Below are positions 1 through 9,768 of a stretch of DNA of 64,000 nt, one piece after another. Each line of letters starts with the position of its first letter. Positions within the stretch are counted from its first letter, which is position 1. The notes under the pieces were generated by a model. That model was not told where the DNA came from. It saw only the letters and a list, made by a program, of their open reading frames with translations, and made no database searches. Position numbers and translations under genes: made by a program. Origin of the DNA: Corynebacterium comes (GTDB lineage Bacteria; Actinomycetota; Actinomycetes; Mycobacteriales; Mycobacteriaceae); contig NZ_CP046453.1 of NCBI RefSeq assembly GCF_009734405.1, positions 434,001 to 498,000 on the forward strand, written 5' to 3'.

Positions 1-814
<814 letters not shown>

Positions 815-872
815 CCTCTAATCTGATATTCGCCATTCAATCCCTCCACACCGGGAGGGGAAAGGGAGTTAC

Positions 873-3800
873 GTGTTCGACGTAAACCTCTTCGAAGAGC
901 TCCGCATCGGCCTGGCCACCGCCGACGACATCCGCCGTTGGTCCAAGGGCGAGGTCAAGAAGCCGGAGACCATCAACTACCGCACCCTCAAGCCGGAGAA
1001 GGACGGTCTCTTCTGCGAGCGCATTTTCGGCCCGACCCGTGACTGGGAGTGCGCCTGCGGCAAGTACAAGCGAGTCCGTTACAAGGGCATCATCTGTGAG
1101 CGCTGTGGCGTCGAGGTGACCAAGTCCAAGGTGCGTCGTGAGCGCATGGGTCACATCGAGCTGGCCGCACCGGTCACCCATATCTGGTACTTCAAGGGTG
1201 TCCCGAGCCGTCTCGGCTACCTGCTGGACCTCGCTCCGAAGGATCTCGAGCGGATCATCTACTTCGCCGCGAACATCATCACCTCCGTCGACGAGGAGGC
1301 CCGTCACAACGACCAGTCCACCCTCGAGGCGGACATGCTCCTGGAGAAGAAGGACGTCGAGGCTGAAGCCGAGTCCGAGATCGCCGAGCGTGCCGCCAAG
1401 CTGGAGGAGGACCTCGCCGAGCTCGAGGCCGCCGGCGCCAAGGCTGACGCACGTCGCAAGGTGCAGACTGCAGCCGACAAGGAGATGCAGTACATCCGCG
1501 AGCGTGCGGAGCGTGAGGTCGTCCGTCTCGAGGAGATCTGGCAGACCTTCATCAAGCTGGCTCCGAAGCAGATGATCATCGACGAGACCGTCTATGAAGA
1601 GCTCATGGACCGCTACGAGGATTACTTCACCGGCGGCATGGGTGCCGGTGCGATCCAGACCCTCATCCGCAACTTCGATCTCGAGGCCGAGTCCGAAGAA
1701 CTGCACACCATCATCAATGAGGGCAAGGGCCAGAAGAAGATGCGCGCCCTCAAGCGCCTCAAGGTCGTCGCCGCGTTCCTGCGTTCCGGCAACGACCCGG
1801 CCGGCATGGTCCTCGACTGCATCCCGGTCATCCCGCCGGAGCTGCGTCCGATGGTCCAGCTCGACGGTGGCCGCTTCGCCACCTCGGACCTCAACGACCT
1901 GTACCGTCGCGTGATCAACCGCAACAACCGCCTCAAGCGCATGATTGAACTCGGCGCGCCCGAGATCATCGTGAACAACGAGAAGCGCATGCTGCAGGAG
2001 TCCGTCGACGCACTGTTCGACAACGGTCGCCGTGGCCGTCCGGTCACCGGACCGGGCAACCGTCCGCTGAAGTCCCTGTCTGATCTGCTCAAGGGCAAGC
2101 AGGGTCGCTTCCGTCAGAACCTGCTGGGTAAGCGTGTCGACTACTCCGGCCGTTCCGTCATCATCGTCGGTCCGCAGCTGAAGCTCCACGAGTGTGGTCT
2201 GCCCAAGCTGATGGCCCTCGAGCTGTTCAAGCCGTTCGTGATGAAGCGACTGGTGGAGAACGACTACGCGCAGAACATCAAGTCCGCGAAGCGCATGGTC
2301 GAGCGTCAGCGCCCCGAGGTCTGGGACGTGCTGGAAGAGGCCATCTCCGAGCACCCGGTGATGCTCAACCGTGCACCCACCCTGCACCGACTGGGCATCC
2401 AGGCGTTCGAGCCCAAGCTCGTCGAGGGTAAGGCCATTCAGCTGCACCCCCTGGCGTGTGAGGCCTTCAACGCCGACTTCGACGGTGACCAGATGGCAGT
2501 CCACCTGCCGCTGTCCGCTGAGGCGCAGGCCGAGGCACGCATCCTCATGCTCGCCTCGAACAACATCCTGTCCCCGGCGTCCGGTAAGCCGCTGGCCATG
2601 CCGCGTCTGGACATGGTGACCGGTCTGTACTTCCTCACCATGAACAAGCGGGAGGACGAGATCGGCGGCCAGGGCGCATACCGTCCGGCCGGCGAGAACG
2701 GTCCGGCAACGGGCGACTACTCGTCCTTCGCCGAGGCCATCATGGCCCGTGACCGTGGTGTCCTGGGTCTGCAGGCTCCGATCCGCGTGCGGATCTCCCA
2801 CCTGCGTCCCCCGGCCGACGTCGAGGCGGAGCAGTTCCCCGACGGCTGGGAGCAGGGTCAGGTCTGGACCGCGCACACCACTCTGGGTCGCGTCATGTTC
2901 AACGAGCTGCTGCCGTGGAACTACCCGTACCTCGAGGGCGTCATGGTTCGTAAGGGCGGCGGCACGGGCTTCATCATGCTCGGCGACGTCATCAACGACC
3001 TCGCCGCGAAGTACCCGATGATCACCGTCGCGCAGACGATGGACAAGATGAAGGACGCGGGCTTCTACTGGTCGACCCGTTCCGGCGTCACCATCGCCAT
3101 GTCCGACGTTCTGGTCCTCCCCAACAAGGAGGAGATCCTCGAGACCTACGAGGCCGAGGCCCGCGAGATCGAGCACAAGTTCTGGGTCAAGGGTGCGCTC
3201 CGTGAGCGTGACCGTTACGACCGTCTCGTCGAGCTCTGGCAGGACGCCACCAACAAGGTGGGTAAGGCCGTCGAGGACCTGTACCCGGACGACAACCCGA
3301 TTCCGATGATCGTGAAGTCGGGTGCCGCCGGTAACATGCGCCAGATCTGGACCCTGGCAGGCATGAAGGGCATGGTGGTGAACTCGAAGGGTGACTACAT
3401 CACCCGTCCGATCAAGACCTCCTTCCGTGAGGGACTGTCGGTTCTCGAGTACTTCAACAACTCCCACGGTTCCCGTAAGGGCCTGGCGGATACCGCTCTG
3501 CGTACCGCCGACTCCGGTTACCTGACCCGTCGTCTCGTCGACGTGGCGCAGGACGTCATCGTCCGCGAGGACGACTGCGGCACCCGCCAGGGTGTCCGCG
3601 TGCCGGTGGCAGTGGAGATCAAGGGCGCTGACGGCAACGTCAGCGGCCACTCCCGCCACTCGCTGGTGGAGACCTCCGTGTCCGGTCGTGTTCTGGCCAC
3701 CGAGGTCAACGGTGCAGACGGCGAGGTCCTCTTCGAGGCCGGCGCCGACCTCACCGAATCCGCCATCGACGAGCTCGTGGCCCGTGGCATCAACGAGGTC

Positions 3801-4883
3801 AAGGTCCGCTCCGTGCTGACCTGCCAGACCCCGACCGGTGTCTGCGCGAAGTGCTACGGCAAGTCCATGGCCTCCGGCCAGCTGGTGGACATCGGCGAGG
3901 CCGTCGGCATCGTCGCCGCCCAGTCGATCGGTGAGCCGGGTACCCAGCTGACCATGCGTACCTTCCACCAGGGTGGTGTCGGTGGTGACATCACCGGCGG
4001 TCTGCCGCGTGTGCAGGAGCTGTTCGAGGCCCGCGTGCCGAAGAACGCCTCCCCGATCGCGGAGTTCTCCGGCACTGTCGCGCTTGAGGACGACGGCAAC
4101 TTCTACAAGTTGACGCTGACCTCCGACGACGGCAACGAGGAGGAGATCTACGAGAAGCTGTCCAAGCGACAGGGTCTCGCCCAGGTCAAGGTCCCGATGG
4201 ACAACAACCCCTCGGTGTTCATCGAGCGCACCCTGCGCGACGGTGATCACGTGGAACTCGGCGAGCGCCTGCTCCGCGGCCCCGCCGACCCGCACGACGT
4301 GCTTCGCGTGCTGCGCCGCCGCGGCGTCGAGAAGCACCTCATCGACGAAGTGCAGGCCGTGTACCGCACCCAGGGTGTGGCCATCCACGACAAGCACATC
4401 GAGATCATCATCCGCCAGATGCTGCGTCGCGGCACCGTCATCGACGCCGGTTCCACCGACTTCCTGCCGGGCACCCTGGTCGACCTCACCGAGGCACGCC
4501 GCATCAACGCGGCGATCCGTGCCGAGGGTGGTCAGCCGGCGGAGCTGCGCGACCAGATCATGGGCATCACCAAGGCCTCGCTGGCCACGGAGTCCTGGCT
4601 CTCGGCCGCCTCCTTCCAGGAGACGACCCGTGTGCTTACCGACGCCGCGATCAACAAGCGCTCCGACCAGCTCATCGGTCTCAAGGAGAACGTGATCATC
4701 GGTAAGCTGATCCCGGCCGGTACCGGTATCTCCCGTTACCGCAACATCGAGGTCAAGCCCACCGAGGCGGCCCGCAACGCGGCCTACTCGATCCCGACCT
4801 ACGGTGACTCCATCTACGGTGATGACGGCTACGCCGAATTCACCGGTGCCTCCGTGCCGCTGGACGAGGAGTTCCAGCTCTAG
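873..4883 (+). CDS. rpoC: DNA-directed RNA polymerase beta-prime subunit
   Basis: Catalytic largest subunit of RNA polymerase, 1336 residues, normal for actinobacteria. The start is GTG behind a purine-rich ribosome binding site (GGGAGGGGAAAGGGAG). Visible landmarks are the N-terminal zinc ribbon (Cys60, Cys62, Cys75, Cys78), the active-site NADFDGD motif with Asp535, Asp537 and Asp539 that chelate the catalytic magnesium, the second zinc site near residues 890-995 (CGTRQG, then [11 protein letters not shown]), and the bridge-helix and trigger-loop block ([17 protein letters not shown]). The coiled-coil insertion at residues 150-215, rich in Glu and Arg, is typical of actinobacterial beta-prime. 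A very long open frame on the opposite strand is a codon-bias shadow. Confidence 0.99.
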   Translation: MFDVNLFEELRIGLATADDIRRWSKGEVKKPETINYRTLKPEKDGLFCERIFGPTRDWECACGKYKRVRYKGIICERCGVEVTKSKVRRERMGHIELAAPVTHIWYFKGVPSRLGYLLDLAPKDLERIIYFAANIITSVDEEARHNDQSTLEADMLLEKKDVEAEAESEIAERAAKLEEDLAELEAAGAKADARRKVQTAADKEMQYIRERAEREVVRLEEIWQTFIKLAPKQMIIDETVYEELMDRYEDYFTGGMGAGAIQTLIRNFDLEAESEELHTIINEGKGQKKMRALKRLKVVAAFLRSGNDPAGMVLDCIPVIPPELRPMVQLDGGRFATSDLNDLYRRVINRNNRLKRMIELGAPEIIVNNEKRMLQESVDALFDNGRRGRPVTGPGNRPLKSLSDLLKGKQGRFRQNLLGKRVDYSGRSVIIVGPQLKLHECGLPKLMALELFKPFVMKRLVENDYAQNIKSAKRMVERQRPEVWDVLEEAISEHPVMLNRAPTLHRLGIQAFEPKLVEGKAIQLHPLACEAFNADFDGDQMAVHLPLSAEAQAEARILMLASNNILSPASGKPLAMPRLDMVTGLYFLTMNKREDEIGGQGAYRPAGENGPATGDYSSFAEAIMARDRGVLGLQAPIRVRISHLRPPADVEAEQFPDGWEQGQVWTAHTTLGRVMFNELLPWNYPYLEGVMVRKGGGTGFIMLGDVINDLAAKYPMITVAQTMDKMKDAGFYWSTRSGVTIAMSDVLVLPNKEEILETYEAEAREIEHKFWVKGALRERDRYDRLVELWQDATNKVGKAVEDLYPDDNPIPMIVKSGAAGNMRQIWTLAGMKGMVVNSKGDYITRPIKTSFREGLSVLEYFNNSHGSRKGLADTALRTADSGYLTRRLVDVAQDVIVREDDCGTRQGVRVPVAVEIKGADGNVSGHSRHSLVETSVSGRVLATEVNGADGEVLFEAGADLTESAIDELVARGINEVKVRSVLTCQTPTGVCAKCYGKSMASGQLVDIGEAVGIVAAQSIGEPGTQLTMRTFHQGGVGGDITGGLPRVQELFEARVPKNASPIAEFSGTVALEDDGNFYKLTLTSDDGNEEEIYEKLSKRQGLAQVKVPMDNNPSVFIERTLRDGDHVELGERLLRGPADPHDVLRVLRRRGVEKHLIDEVQAVYRTQGVAIHDKHIEIIIRQMLRRGTVIDAGSTDFLPGTLVDLTEARRINAAIRAEGGQPAELRDQIMGITKASLATESWLSAASFQETTRVLTDAAINKRSDQLIGLKENVIIGKLIPAGTGISRYRNIEVKPTEAARNAAYSIPTYGDSIYGDDGYAEFTGASVPLDEEFQL

Positions 4884-4899
4884 TCACGGTGCATGAACA

Positions 4900-4937
4900 A
4901 TGGCCCCGTCCCACAGCCAGTGGGACGGGGTCATTTT
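4900..4937 (+). terminator. rho-independent terminator after rpoC
   Basis: A 14-base arm ending CCCCGTCCCA (4900-4913) pairs with TGGGACGGGG plus TCAT (4921-4934) across a 7-base loop, with one G-T wobble. It is followed directly by a T run (ATTTTTCT). It lies 16 bases after the rpoC stop and should end the rpoBC transcript. It also separates rpoC from the convergent minus-strand gene. Confidence 0.9.
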
Positions 4938-4961
4938 TCTCGTTGACGGCCCAGAGCCGGC

Positions 4962-5624
4962 TCAGGGACGGGGGACGCGCTTGACCTCCACCCCGCCCAT
5001 CAGGCCGAGGCCGCGCACGCGGACAACCGGGGCATCGGCGGGAAGCTCCTCCATGCGGAGCGTCACCTCCGGGTCGGTGCTGATGCCGAAGCCGCCCATG
5101 ATGCCCACCCCCTCGCTGAAGACGCGGACGTCCTCCGGGACGAGGATCTCCACCCCGCCCATGATGCCGACGGCGTAGATGATGGTCTCCTGTGCCGCCA
5201 GCCGCGCCTCGGTGAGGTCGAGCCCGTTGCCGCCCATGAGCGCGATCGAGGTGTGCACGGGTGCGATCAGCCAGTCGCCGCGCCTGTCGGTGCCACCCAT
5301 GATGGCGAGGCTGAAGGTACTGCCGCCCTGCTCGCCCGTCACCTGACGGCGGGCCGGTGCCGGAGACGCACGGCCCACAAAAGCGGGGGAGTTGTCGGGA
5401 AGCACGGCCGGCAGGGGGCCGTCGAACACCACGGTGGGGTCGGGCAGGAGATCGGTCAGCGGTGAGGACAGTTCATCCCGGAAGCGGGCGGCGAGGACCT
5501 GTCCGGTGCGCTGGTCGAACTCCTCGAAGTTGATCCGGCCCTCGGAGAAGGCCTGGCTGAGGACTAGATTGACCCGGTTGCGGTCGTCGTCGCTGGCGCG
5601 GAGGCGGGGAGGGATTTCACTCAT
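4962..5624 (-). CDS. DUF1707 / LiaF-like C-terminal domain protein
   Basis: A 220-residue protein. Residues 1-55 match the actinobacterial DUF1707 pattern (RASDDDRNRVNLVLSQAFSE, then an EFDQR block), a short helical domain common near the N-terminus of small envelope proteins. The C-terminal half carries five spaced [IL]MGG units (IMGGTD, LMGGNG, IMGGVE, IMGGFG, LMGGVE), as in the beta-helical C-terminal domain of LiaF-type cell-wall stress proteins. No transmembrane segment is obvious. The open frame extends further upstream, but the ATG at 5624 starts exactly at the domain and has a GGTGG ribosome binding site. It is 20 bases downstream of nrdG on the same strand and may be cotranscribed. 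A regulatory role is inferred from the family only. Confidence 0.7.
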   Translation of the reverse strand: MSEIPPRLRASDDDRNRVNLVLSQAFSEGRINFEEFDQRTGQVLAARFRDELSSPLTDLLPDPTVVFDGPLPAVLPDNSPAFVGRASPAPARRQVTGEQGGSTFSLAIMGGTDRRGDWLIAPVHTSIALMGGNGLDLTEARLAAQETIIYAVGIMGGVEILVPEDVRVFSEGVGIMGGFGISTDPEVTLRMEELPADAPVVRVRGLGLMGGVEVKRVPRP

Positions 5625-5644
5625 GCCACCGATGTTACGAGTGT

Positions 5645-6310
5645 TCAGGCCGCCGCGCTCTGCCCCTGATAGTGGCCGTCGGCGTCGCAGTCGCGGGCCC
5701 ACTGGACCACCAGTTCCTGCCCGTAACCCCCCACCTTCTCCTTCAGCTCGGGAAGATGCTCCTCGAGCACGGAGCCCCGCCACAGCGTGGTGCGCACCTG
5801 CAGTTCGATGCCCGAGGCGGCCATCAGGTCGAGCGAGCGCCAGGACGCCTGCGCGACCGGCAGGGTACAGCCGGCCACGGCGGGCATGTCCTGCGGCAGG
5901 CCCTTCACGTCGAGTCCGATCCAGTCCGGGGTGGTGTCGGGACGCTCGAACAGCTTCGCCAACCGGTTGGGCGCATAGCCGCAGGTGTGCAGTCCGACCC
6001 GGAAGCCCATGTCATGGGTGGCGGCGATGGCCTCAGCCAGCCCGTGGGAGGCGGTCGGCTCCCCGCCGGAGATGACGAGGCCGTCGAGGAGGCCGCGGCG
6101 GGCGTCGAGAAGCTCCAGCACCTCGGCGAAATCGTGGGCGCCGGGGCGGAACTCCTGCAGGGAGGGGTTATGGCAGTACACGCACCGCAGGGGACAGCCC
6201 TGGGTGAAAGCGGTGACCGTCAGCCTGCCCGGCCAGTCGGTCGCCGAGAACGGGATGATCCCGGCGATCGGCAGGTCACACGTGGGCTTCGCTGTAGTAG
6301 AGGCGCTCAT
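5645..6310 (-). CDS. nrdG: Anaerobic ribonucleotide reductase activating protein
   Basis: Radical SAM activase of class III ribonucleotide reductase, 221 residues. It uses S-adenosylmethionine and a 4Fe-4S cluster to generate the glycyl radical on NrdD. The cluster motif CPLRCVYC (Cys39, Cys43, Cys46; CxxxCxxC) is followed by HNPSLQ, and a GGEP SAM-binding element lies near residue 85. The frame can begin at a GTG at 6319, but the ATG at 6310 has the better site (GAAGGGTGAG). This start overlaps the end of nrdD by 35 bases, so the two are probably translationally coupled. The N-terminus (WPGRLTVTAFTQGC) is typical of the anaerobic NrdG branch. Confidence 0.93.
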   Translation of the reverse strand: MSASTTAKPTCDLPIAGIIPFSATDWPGRLTVTAFTQGCPLRCVYCHNPSLQEFRPGAHDFAEVLELLDARRGLLDGLVISGGEPTASHGLAEAIAATHDMGFRVGLHTCGYAPNRLAKLFERPDTTPDWIGLDVKGLPQDMPAVAGCTLPVAQASWRSLDLMAASGIELQVRTTLWRGSVLEEHLPELKEKVGGYGQELVVQWARDCDADGHYQGQSAAA

Positions 6311-8111
6311 GGAACTCACCCTTCTTTCCCGTGTTGAAGCTGGACACCGGCCGGAAATAGCCCATCACGCGGGTCCACATTTCGGTGGGGCCGCCGCACT
6401 GCGGGCACTCCGGGTGCTCGCCGGAGAGGTAACCGTGGTCGGTGCAGATGGAGAAGGTCGGGGTGATGGTGATGTAGGGCAGACGGAAGTTGCTCAGCGC
6501 GCGGCGAACCAGGGTCGCGCAGGCCTCACCCGAGCTCATGGCCGCACCCATGTAGAGGTGCAGGACGGTGCCGCCGGTGTACTTCGCCTGCAGGTCCTCC
6601 TGGGCGCTGAGCGCTGCGAAGGGATCCGGGGTGTGGGCGACGGGGAGCTGGGAGGAGTTGGTGTAGTAGGGCTCTTCGTCGGTGCCCGCGTGGAGGATGC
6701 CCGGGAAGCGCTTGATGTCCTCCTTGGCCAGGCGGTAGGTGGCGCCCTCGGCCGGGGTGGCCTCGAGGTTGAACAGGTGCCCCGTGGATTCCTGAGCGTC
6801 GACCAGCAGGCCGTTGATGTGGTCGAGCAGGCGCAGCACCAGTTCGTGGCCCCGCGGATCGCTCAGGTCGTAGGCGTCCCCGGTGAAGTTGCGCACCATC
6901 TCGTTGCAGCCGTTGACGCCGATGGTGGAGAAGTGGTTGTCCAGGCTGGGCAGCCAGCGTTTCGTGTAGGGGTACAGGCCGCGTTCCATCTGATCGGCGA
7001 CGAAGGTGCGACGACGCTCGAGCGTATCGACGCCCAGGTGGACCAGCTCCGTGACCCGGGCCAGGAGCGAGTTCTCGTCACCGGCGTATTCGTGGCCCAG
7101 ACGCGAGCAGTTCAGCGTGACCACGCCGATGGAGCCGGTGAGCTCGGCGGAGCCGAAGAGGCCGTTGCCGCGCTTGAGCAGCTCGCGCAGGTCCAGCTGC
7201 AGGCGGCAGCACATGGAGCGGATCATGCCGGGGTCGAGGTCGGAGTTGATGAAGTTCTGGAAGTAGGGGAGACCGTAACGGGCGGTCATGTCGAACAGGG
7301 CGCGGGTGTTCTCCGAGTCCCAGTCGAAGTCCCTGGTGATGTTGTAGGTGGGGATGGGGAAGGTGAAGGGGCGTCCGTCGGCGTCCCCCCGGCTCATCAC
7401 CTCGATGAACGCGCGGTTGACCAGGTCCATCTCGGGCTGCAGGTCGCCGTAGGCGAAGTCCACCGGCTCGCCGCCGATGAGGGGGACGTTGTCCTTCAGG
7501 TCCTCGGGGCAGGTCCAGTCGAAGGTGAGGTTGGTGAAGGGGGTCTGGGTGCCCCAGCGGCTGGGCACGTTGAGGTTGAAGACGAATTCCTGCATGAACT
7601 GCAGGACCTGCTCGAAGGAGAGGTTGTCCAGGCGGACGAACGGTGCCATGTAGGTGTCGAAGGAGGAGAACGCCTGGGCGCCGGCCCATTCGTTCTGCAG
7701 GGTGCCCAGGAAGTTGACGATCTGTCCGCAGGCTGAGGAGAAGTGCTTCGGTGGGGCGGAGGAGATGGTGCCCGGAACGCCGCCGAATCCCTCCTCGAGC
7801 AGCTGGCGCAGGGACCAGCCGGCGCAGTAGCCGGAGAGCATGTCCAGGTCGTGGATGTGGATGTCGCCGTCGCGGTGGGCGGAGCCGGCCTCGGCGGTGA
7901 AGACGTGGTCGAGCCAGTAGTTGGCGACGACCTTGCCCGAGGTGTTCAGGATCATCCCCCCGAGGGAGTAGTCCTGGTTGGCGTTGGCGTTGACGCGCCA
8001 GTCGGAACGGTTGAGGTATTCGTCGATGGTGCTCGCCGGGTCGACGGCACGCGGAAGTTCGTGGCGCTCGTTCTGCGGGCAGGGGCCGGATGGGGAGAAG
8101 TTCTCAGTCAT
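6276..8111 (-). CDS. nrdD: Anaerobic (class III) ribonucleoside-triphosphate reductase
   Basis: Reduces ribonucleotides to deoxyribonucleotides without oxygen using a glycyl radical. The C-terminal radical motif RVMGYFRP is present (Gly at about residue 584 of 611), preceded by a zinc-site region containing CTDHGYLSGEHPECPQC. The body holds the expected NrdD blocks, including DIHIHDLDMLSGYCAGWSLR. No long N-terminal ATP-cone is evident, so the protein is a short form. Two starts are possible: ATG at 8129, which has no ribosome binding site, or ATG at 8111, preceded by GGTGGA; the latter is chosen. It forms an operon with nrdG. The location between rpoC and rpsL is unusual, and the pair implies growth or survival under anaerobiosis. 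Confidence 0.93.
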   Translation of the reverse strand: MTENFSPSGPCPQNERHELPRAVDPASTIDEYLNRSDWRVNANANQDYSLGGMILNTSGKVVANYWLDHVFTAEAGSAHRDGDIHIHDLDMLSGYCAGWSLRQLLEEGFGGVPGTISSAPPKHFSSACGQIVNFLGTLQNEWAGAQAFSSFDTYMAPFVRLDNLSFEQVLQFMQEFVFNLNVPSRWGTQTPFTNLTFDWTCPEDLKDNVPLIGGEPVDFAYGDLQPEMDLVNRAFIEVMSRGDADGRPFTFPIPTYNITRDFDWDSENTRALFDMTARYGLPYFQNFINSDLDPGMIRSMCCRLQLDLRELLKRGNGLFGSAELTGSIGVVTLNCSRLGHEYAGDENSLLARVTELVHLGVDTLERRRTFVADQMERGLYPYTKRWLPSLDNHFSTIGVNGCNEMVRNFTGDAYDLSDPRGHELVLRLLDHINGLLVDAQESTGHLFNLEATPAEGATYRLAKEDIKRFPGILHAGTDEEPYYTNSSQLPVAHTPDPFAALSAQEDLQAKYTGGTVLHLYMGAAMSSGEACATLVRRALSNFRLPYITITPTFSICTDHGYLSGEHPECPQCGGPTEMWTRVMGYFRPVSSFNTGKKGEFHERLYYSEAHV

Positions 8112-8393
8112 GGTCACGGCATCCACCATAAGTTGTAATTACGGATATGTAGGTAATCATGATTGGCGCGATAGGCACTATGGCTGGTTGTGGAAAGCGG
8201 TCACAATCGCTACATGTAGTGGTTCTTTGGCTCCGGTGGCGAAGATGGCCATCTATATCTGGGTGGGGGTCCCGGCGCTGGAAGGGCACCCCTTTTCGGG
8301 GTTGCGGGAGAGTTTCCGGGAAAATTTCCGGCGTCCTACCGGCGATTCCTCGATCGGCCCCCACTTTCCGGGCAGGCCGTGGTGGGGAGGGAT

Positions 8394-8423
8394 TTGGGCT
8401 GAAGAGTTGTCCTGCTGTAGGGT
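8394..8423 (+). promoter_or_regulatory. Probable SigA promoter of rpsL-rpsG
   Basis: TTGGGC (8394-8399) and TAGGGT (8418-8423) are separated by 18 bases, and the -10 box fits the corynebacterial TAnnnT pattern. Transcription would start near 8430, giving a leader of about 180 bases before rpsL. No better pair is seen in the interval. Confidence 0.55.
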
Positions 8424-8499
8424 CAACAGCTAGTCCCACTTCTCCATGGTGGGGGCCTGCACTTTCCCCGTAAGCCAGCGAGAGCGGCCGACGGGCTTT

Positions 8500-8520
8500 C
8501 GCACGTTTAAAAGACGTGCG
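8500..8520 (+). promoter_or_regulatory. Hairpin in the rpsL 5' leader
   Basis: Perfect 7-base arms CGCACGT (8500-8506) and ACGTGCG (8514-8520) enclose the 7-base loop TTAAAAG. It lies inside the predicted untranslated leader about 90 bases before the rpsL start and has no T tract, so it is more likely a regulatory or stability element than a terminator. Confidence 0.5.
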
Positions 8521-8609
8521 GCCACGTCGCAGGCGAGAAAGAGACTCTCAGCAAGTTTTCTCGGTCGGCTCATCCGGCCGGATAAGCCGATCAACACAGA
8601 AAGACGGAT

Positions 8610-8981
8610 ATGCCCACTATTCAGCAGCTGATCCGCAAGGGTCGCCACGACAAGACCGCAAAGGTCAACGCCGCGGCCCTCAAGGGTTCCCCGCAGCGTC
8701 GTGGCGTGTGCACCCGCGTGTACACCACCACCCCCAAGAAGCCGAACTCCGCTCTGCGTAAGGTCGCCCGCGTGCGCCTGACCACCGGCATTGAGGTCTC
8801 CGCCTACATTCCGGGCGAGGGCCACAACCTGCAGGAGCACTCCATGGTGCTCGTTCGCGGCGGCCGCGTGAAGGACCTCCCGGGTGTCCGTTACAAGATC
8901 GTCCGCGGCACCCTCGACACCCAGGGTGTCAAGGACCGCAAGCAGGCCCGTTCCCGCTACGGCGCCAAGAAGGGACAGTAA
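8610..8981 (+). CDS. rpsL: 30S ribosomal protein S12
   Basis: 123-residue S12, a decoding-centre protein. The sequence begins [12 protein letters not shown] and contains the universal [11 protein letters not shown] loop and the second loop [10 protein letters not shown] near residue 73. Both lysines at the positions where streptomycin resistance arises are wild type in appearance. It is the first gene of the str operon, with a long leader upstream and rpsG starting three bases after the stop. Confidence 0.99.
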   Translation: MPTIQQLIRKGRHDKTAKVNAAALKGSPQRRGVCTRVYTTTPKKPNSALRKVARVRLTTGIEVSAYIPGEGHNLQEHSMVLVRGGRVKDLPGVRYKIVRGTLDTQGVKDRKQARSRYGAKKGQ

Positions 8982-8984
8982 AGA

Positions 8985-9452
8985 ATGCGTAAGAACCGTG
9001 CTCCCCAGCGTCCCGTAGTCAAGGACCCGGTCTACAGCTCTGAGGTTGTGACCCAGCTCGTCAACAAGGTGCTCATCGACGGTAAGAAGTCCACCGCCGA
9101 GCGCATCGTCTACGGCGCCCTCGAGGCCTGCCGTGAGAAGACCGGCACCGATCCGGTCGGTACCCTCGAGAAGGCTCTGGGCAACATCCGCCCGGACCTC
9201 GAGGTCCGCTCCCGCCGCGTCGGTGGCGCCACCTACCAGGTTCCGGTTGAGGTCCGCCCGGGCCGCTCCAACACCCTGGCACTGCGTTGGCTGGTGACCT
9301 TCACCCGTCAGCGTCGTGAAAACACCATGGTCGATCGTCTCGCCAACGAGATCCTGGATGCGTCCAACGGTCTCGGTGCATCCGTGAAGCGCCGCGAGGA
9401 CGTCCACAAGATGGCAGAGGCCAACCGCGCCTTCGCCCACTACCGCTGGTAG
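8985..9452 (+). CDS. rpsG: 30S ribosomal protein S7
   Basis: 155-residue S7, primary binder of the 16S rRNA 3' domain. It starts [17 protein letters not shown], contains [15 protein letters not shown] in the middle, and ends with the helical [15 protein letters not shown] tail. Only three bases separate it from the rpsL stop. In many bacteria S7 represses the str operon by binding its mRNA; nothing specific to that can be confirmed here. Confidence 0.99.
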   Translation: MRKNRAPQRPVVKDPVYSSEVVTQLVNKVLIDGKKSTAERIVYGALEACREKTGTDPVGTLEKALGNIRPDLEVRSRRVGGATYQVPVEVRPGRSNTLALRWLVTFTRQRRENTMVDRLANEILDASNGLGASVKRREDVHKMAEANRAFAHYRW

Positions 9453-9768
9453 TAGGACAGAAACCACACATGGCCCAGTCGACAGTCGTGTCCGCGACCG
9501 CCTCTCACCGGCCCACCGTCATGGTGGCTCGGTCGGGTCGGCCGTGAACCGACTCGTCGGTGGGCCATTGGTGTCTTTCGAGGGTGATACCTCGGGACGG
9601 CTCATGACGCGTGATCATTGGGTGCCGCAGGGCCTGATGCGGGGAAGTATTTCTCCCGCTGATGCCGGCGCGGGCAATCAATGGCAGAATTGAACGAGAA
9701 CTATCCACCGACGACGCCTGAGGCACACCCGCCCCGGACGTCAAAGATCTACAAGTTGGGGTAAGACT
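9453..9768 (+). other. rpsG-fusA intergenic region with a large imperfect hairpin
   Basis: 316 bases without a gene. The main structure is a perfect 9-base inverted repeat GGCCCACCG (9510-9518) / CGGTGGGCC (9558-9566), extended by CACC / GGTG outside. The 39-base loop can itself fold. A smaller hairpin CGAGG-N6-CCTCG lies at 9579-9594. There is no clear T tract, so termination is possible but unproven. I could not find a convincing -35/-10 pair for fusA before its GGGG ribosome binding site. Confidence 0.45.

Larger units (their letters stand above)
8112..8609. other. Intergenic region between divergent nrdD and rpsL
   Basis: About 500 bases without a supported gene. It must hold the nrdD promoter (minus) and the rpsL promoter and leader (plus). 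Near nrdD there is a perfect 10-base palindrome AATCATGATT at 8155-8164; its function is unknown. A 17-base near-palindrome TGTGG-N7-TCACA at 8189-8205 resembles but does not fit the CRP/GlxR spacing. The right half contains the rpsL promoter and a leader hairpin listed separately. Confidence 0.5.

Noticed and set aside
837..4397. 1186-codon open frame antisense to rpoC
   Set aside because: It mirrors the rpoC codon pattern (strong G/C bias at third positions), has no family motif and no ribosome binding site. It is a shadow of a highly biased gene.
8189..8205. CRP/GlxR-like site TGTGG-N7-TCACA upstream of nrdD
   Set aside because: The half-site spacing is one base too long and the left half has G in place of A, so it does not fit TGTGA-N6-TCACA.
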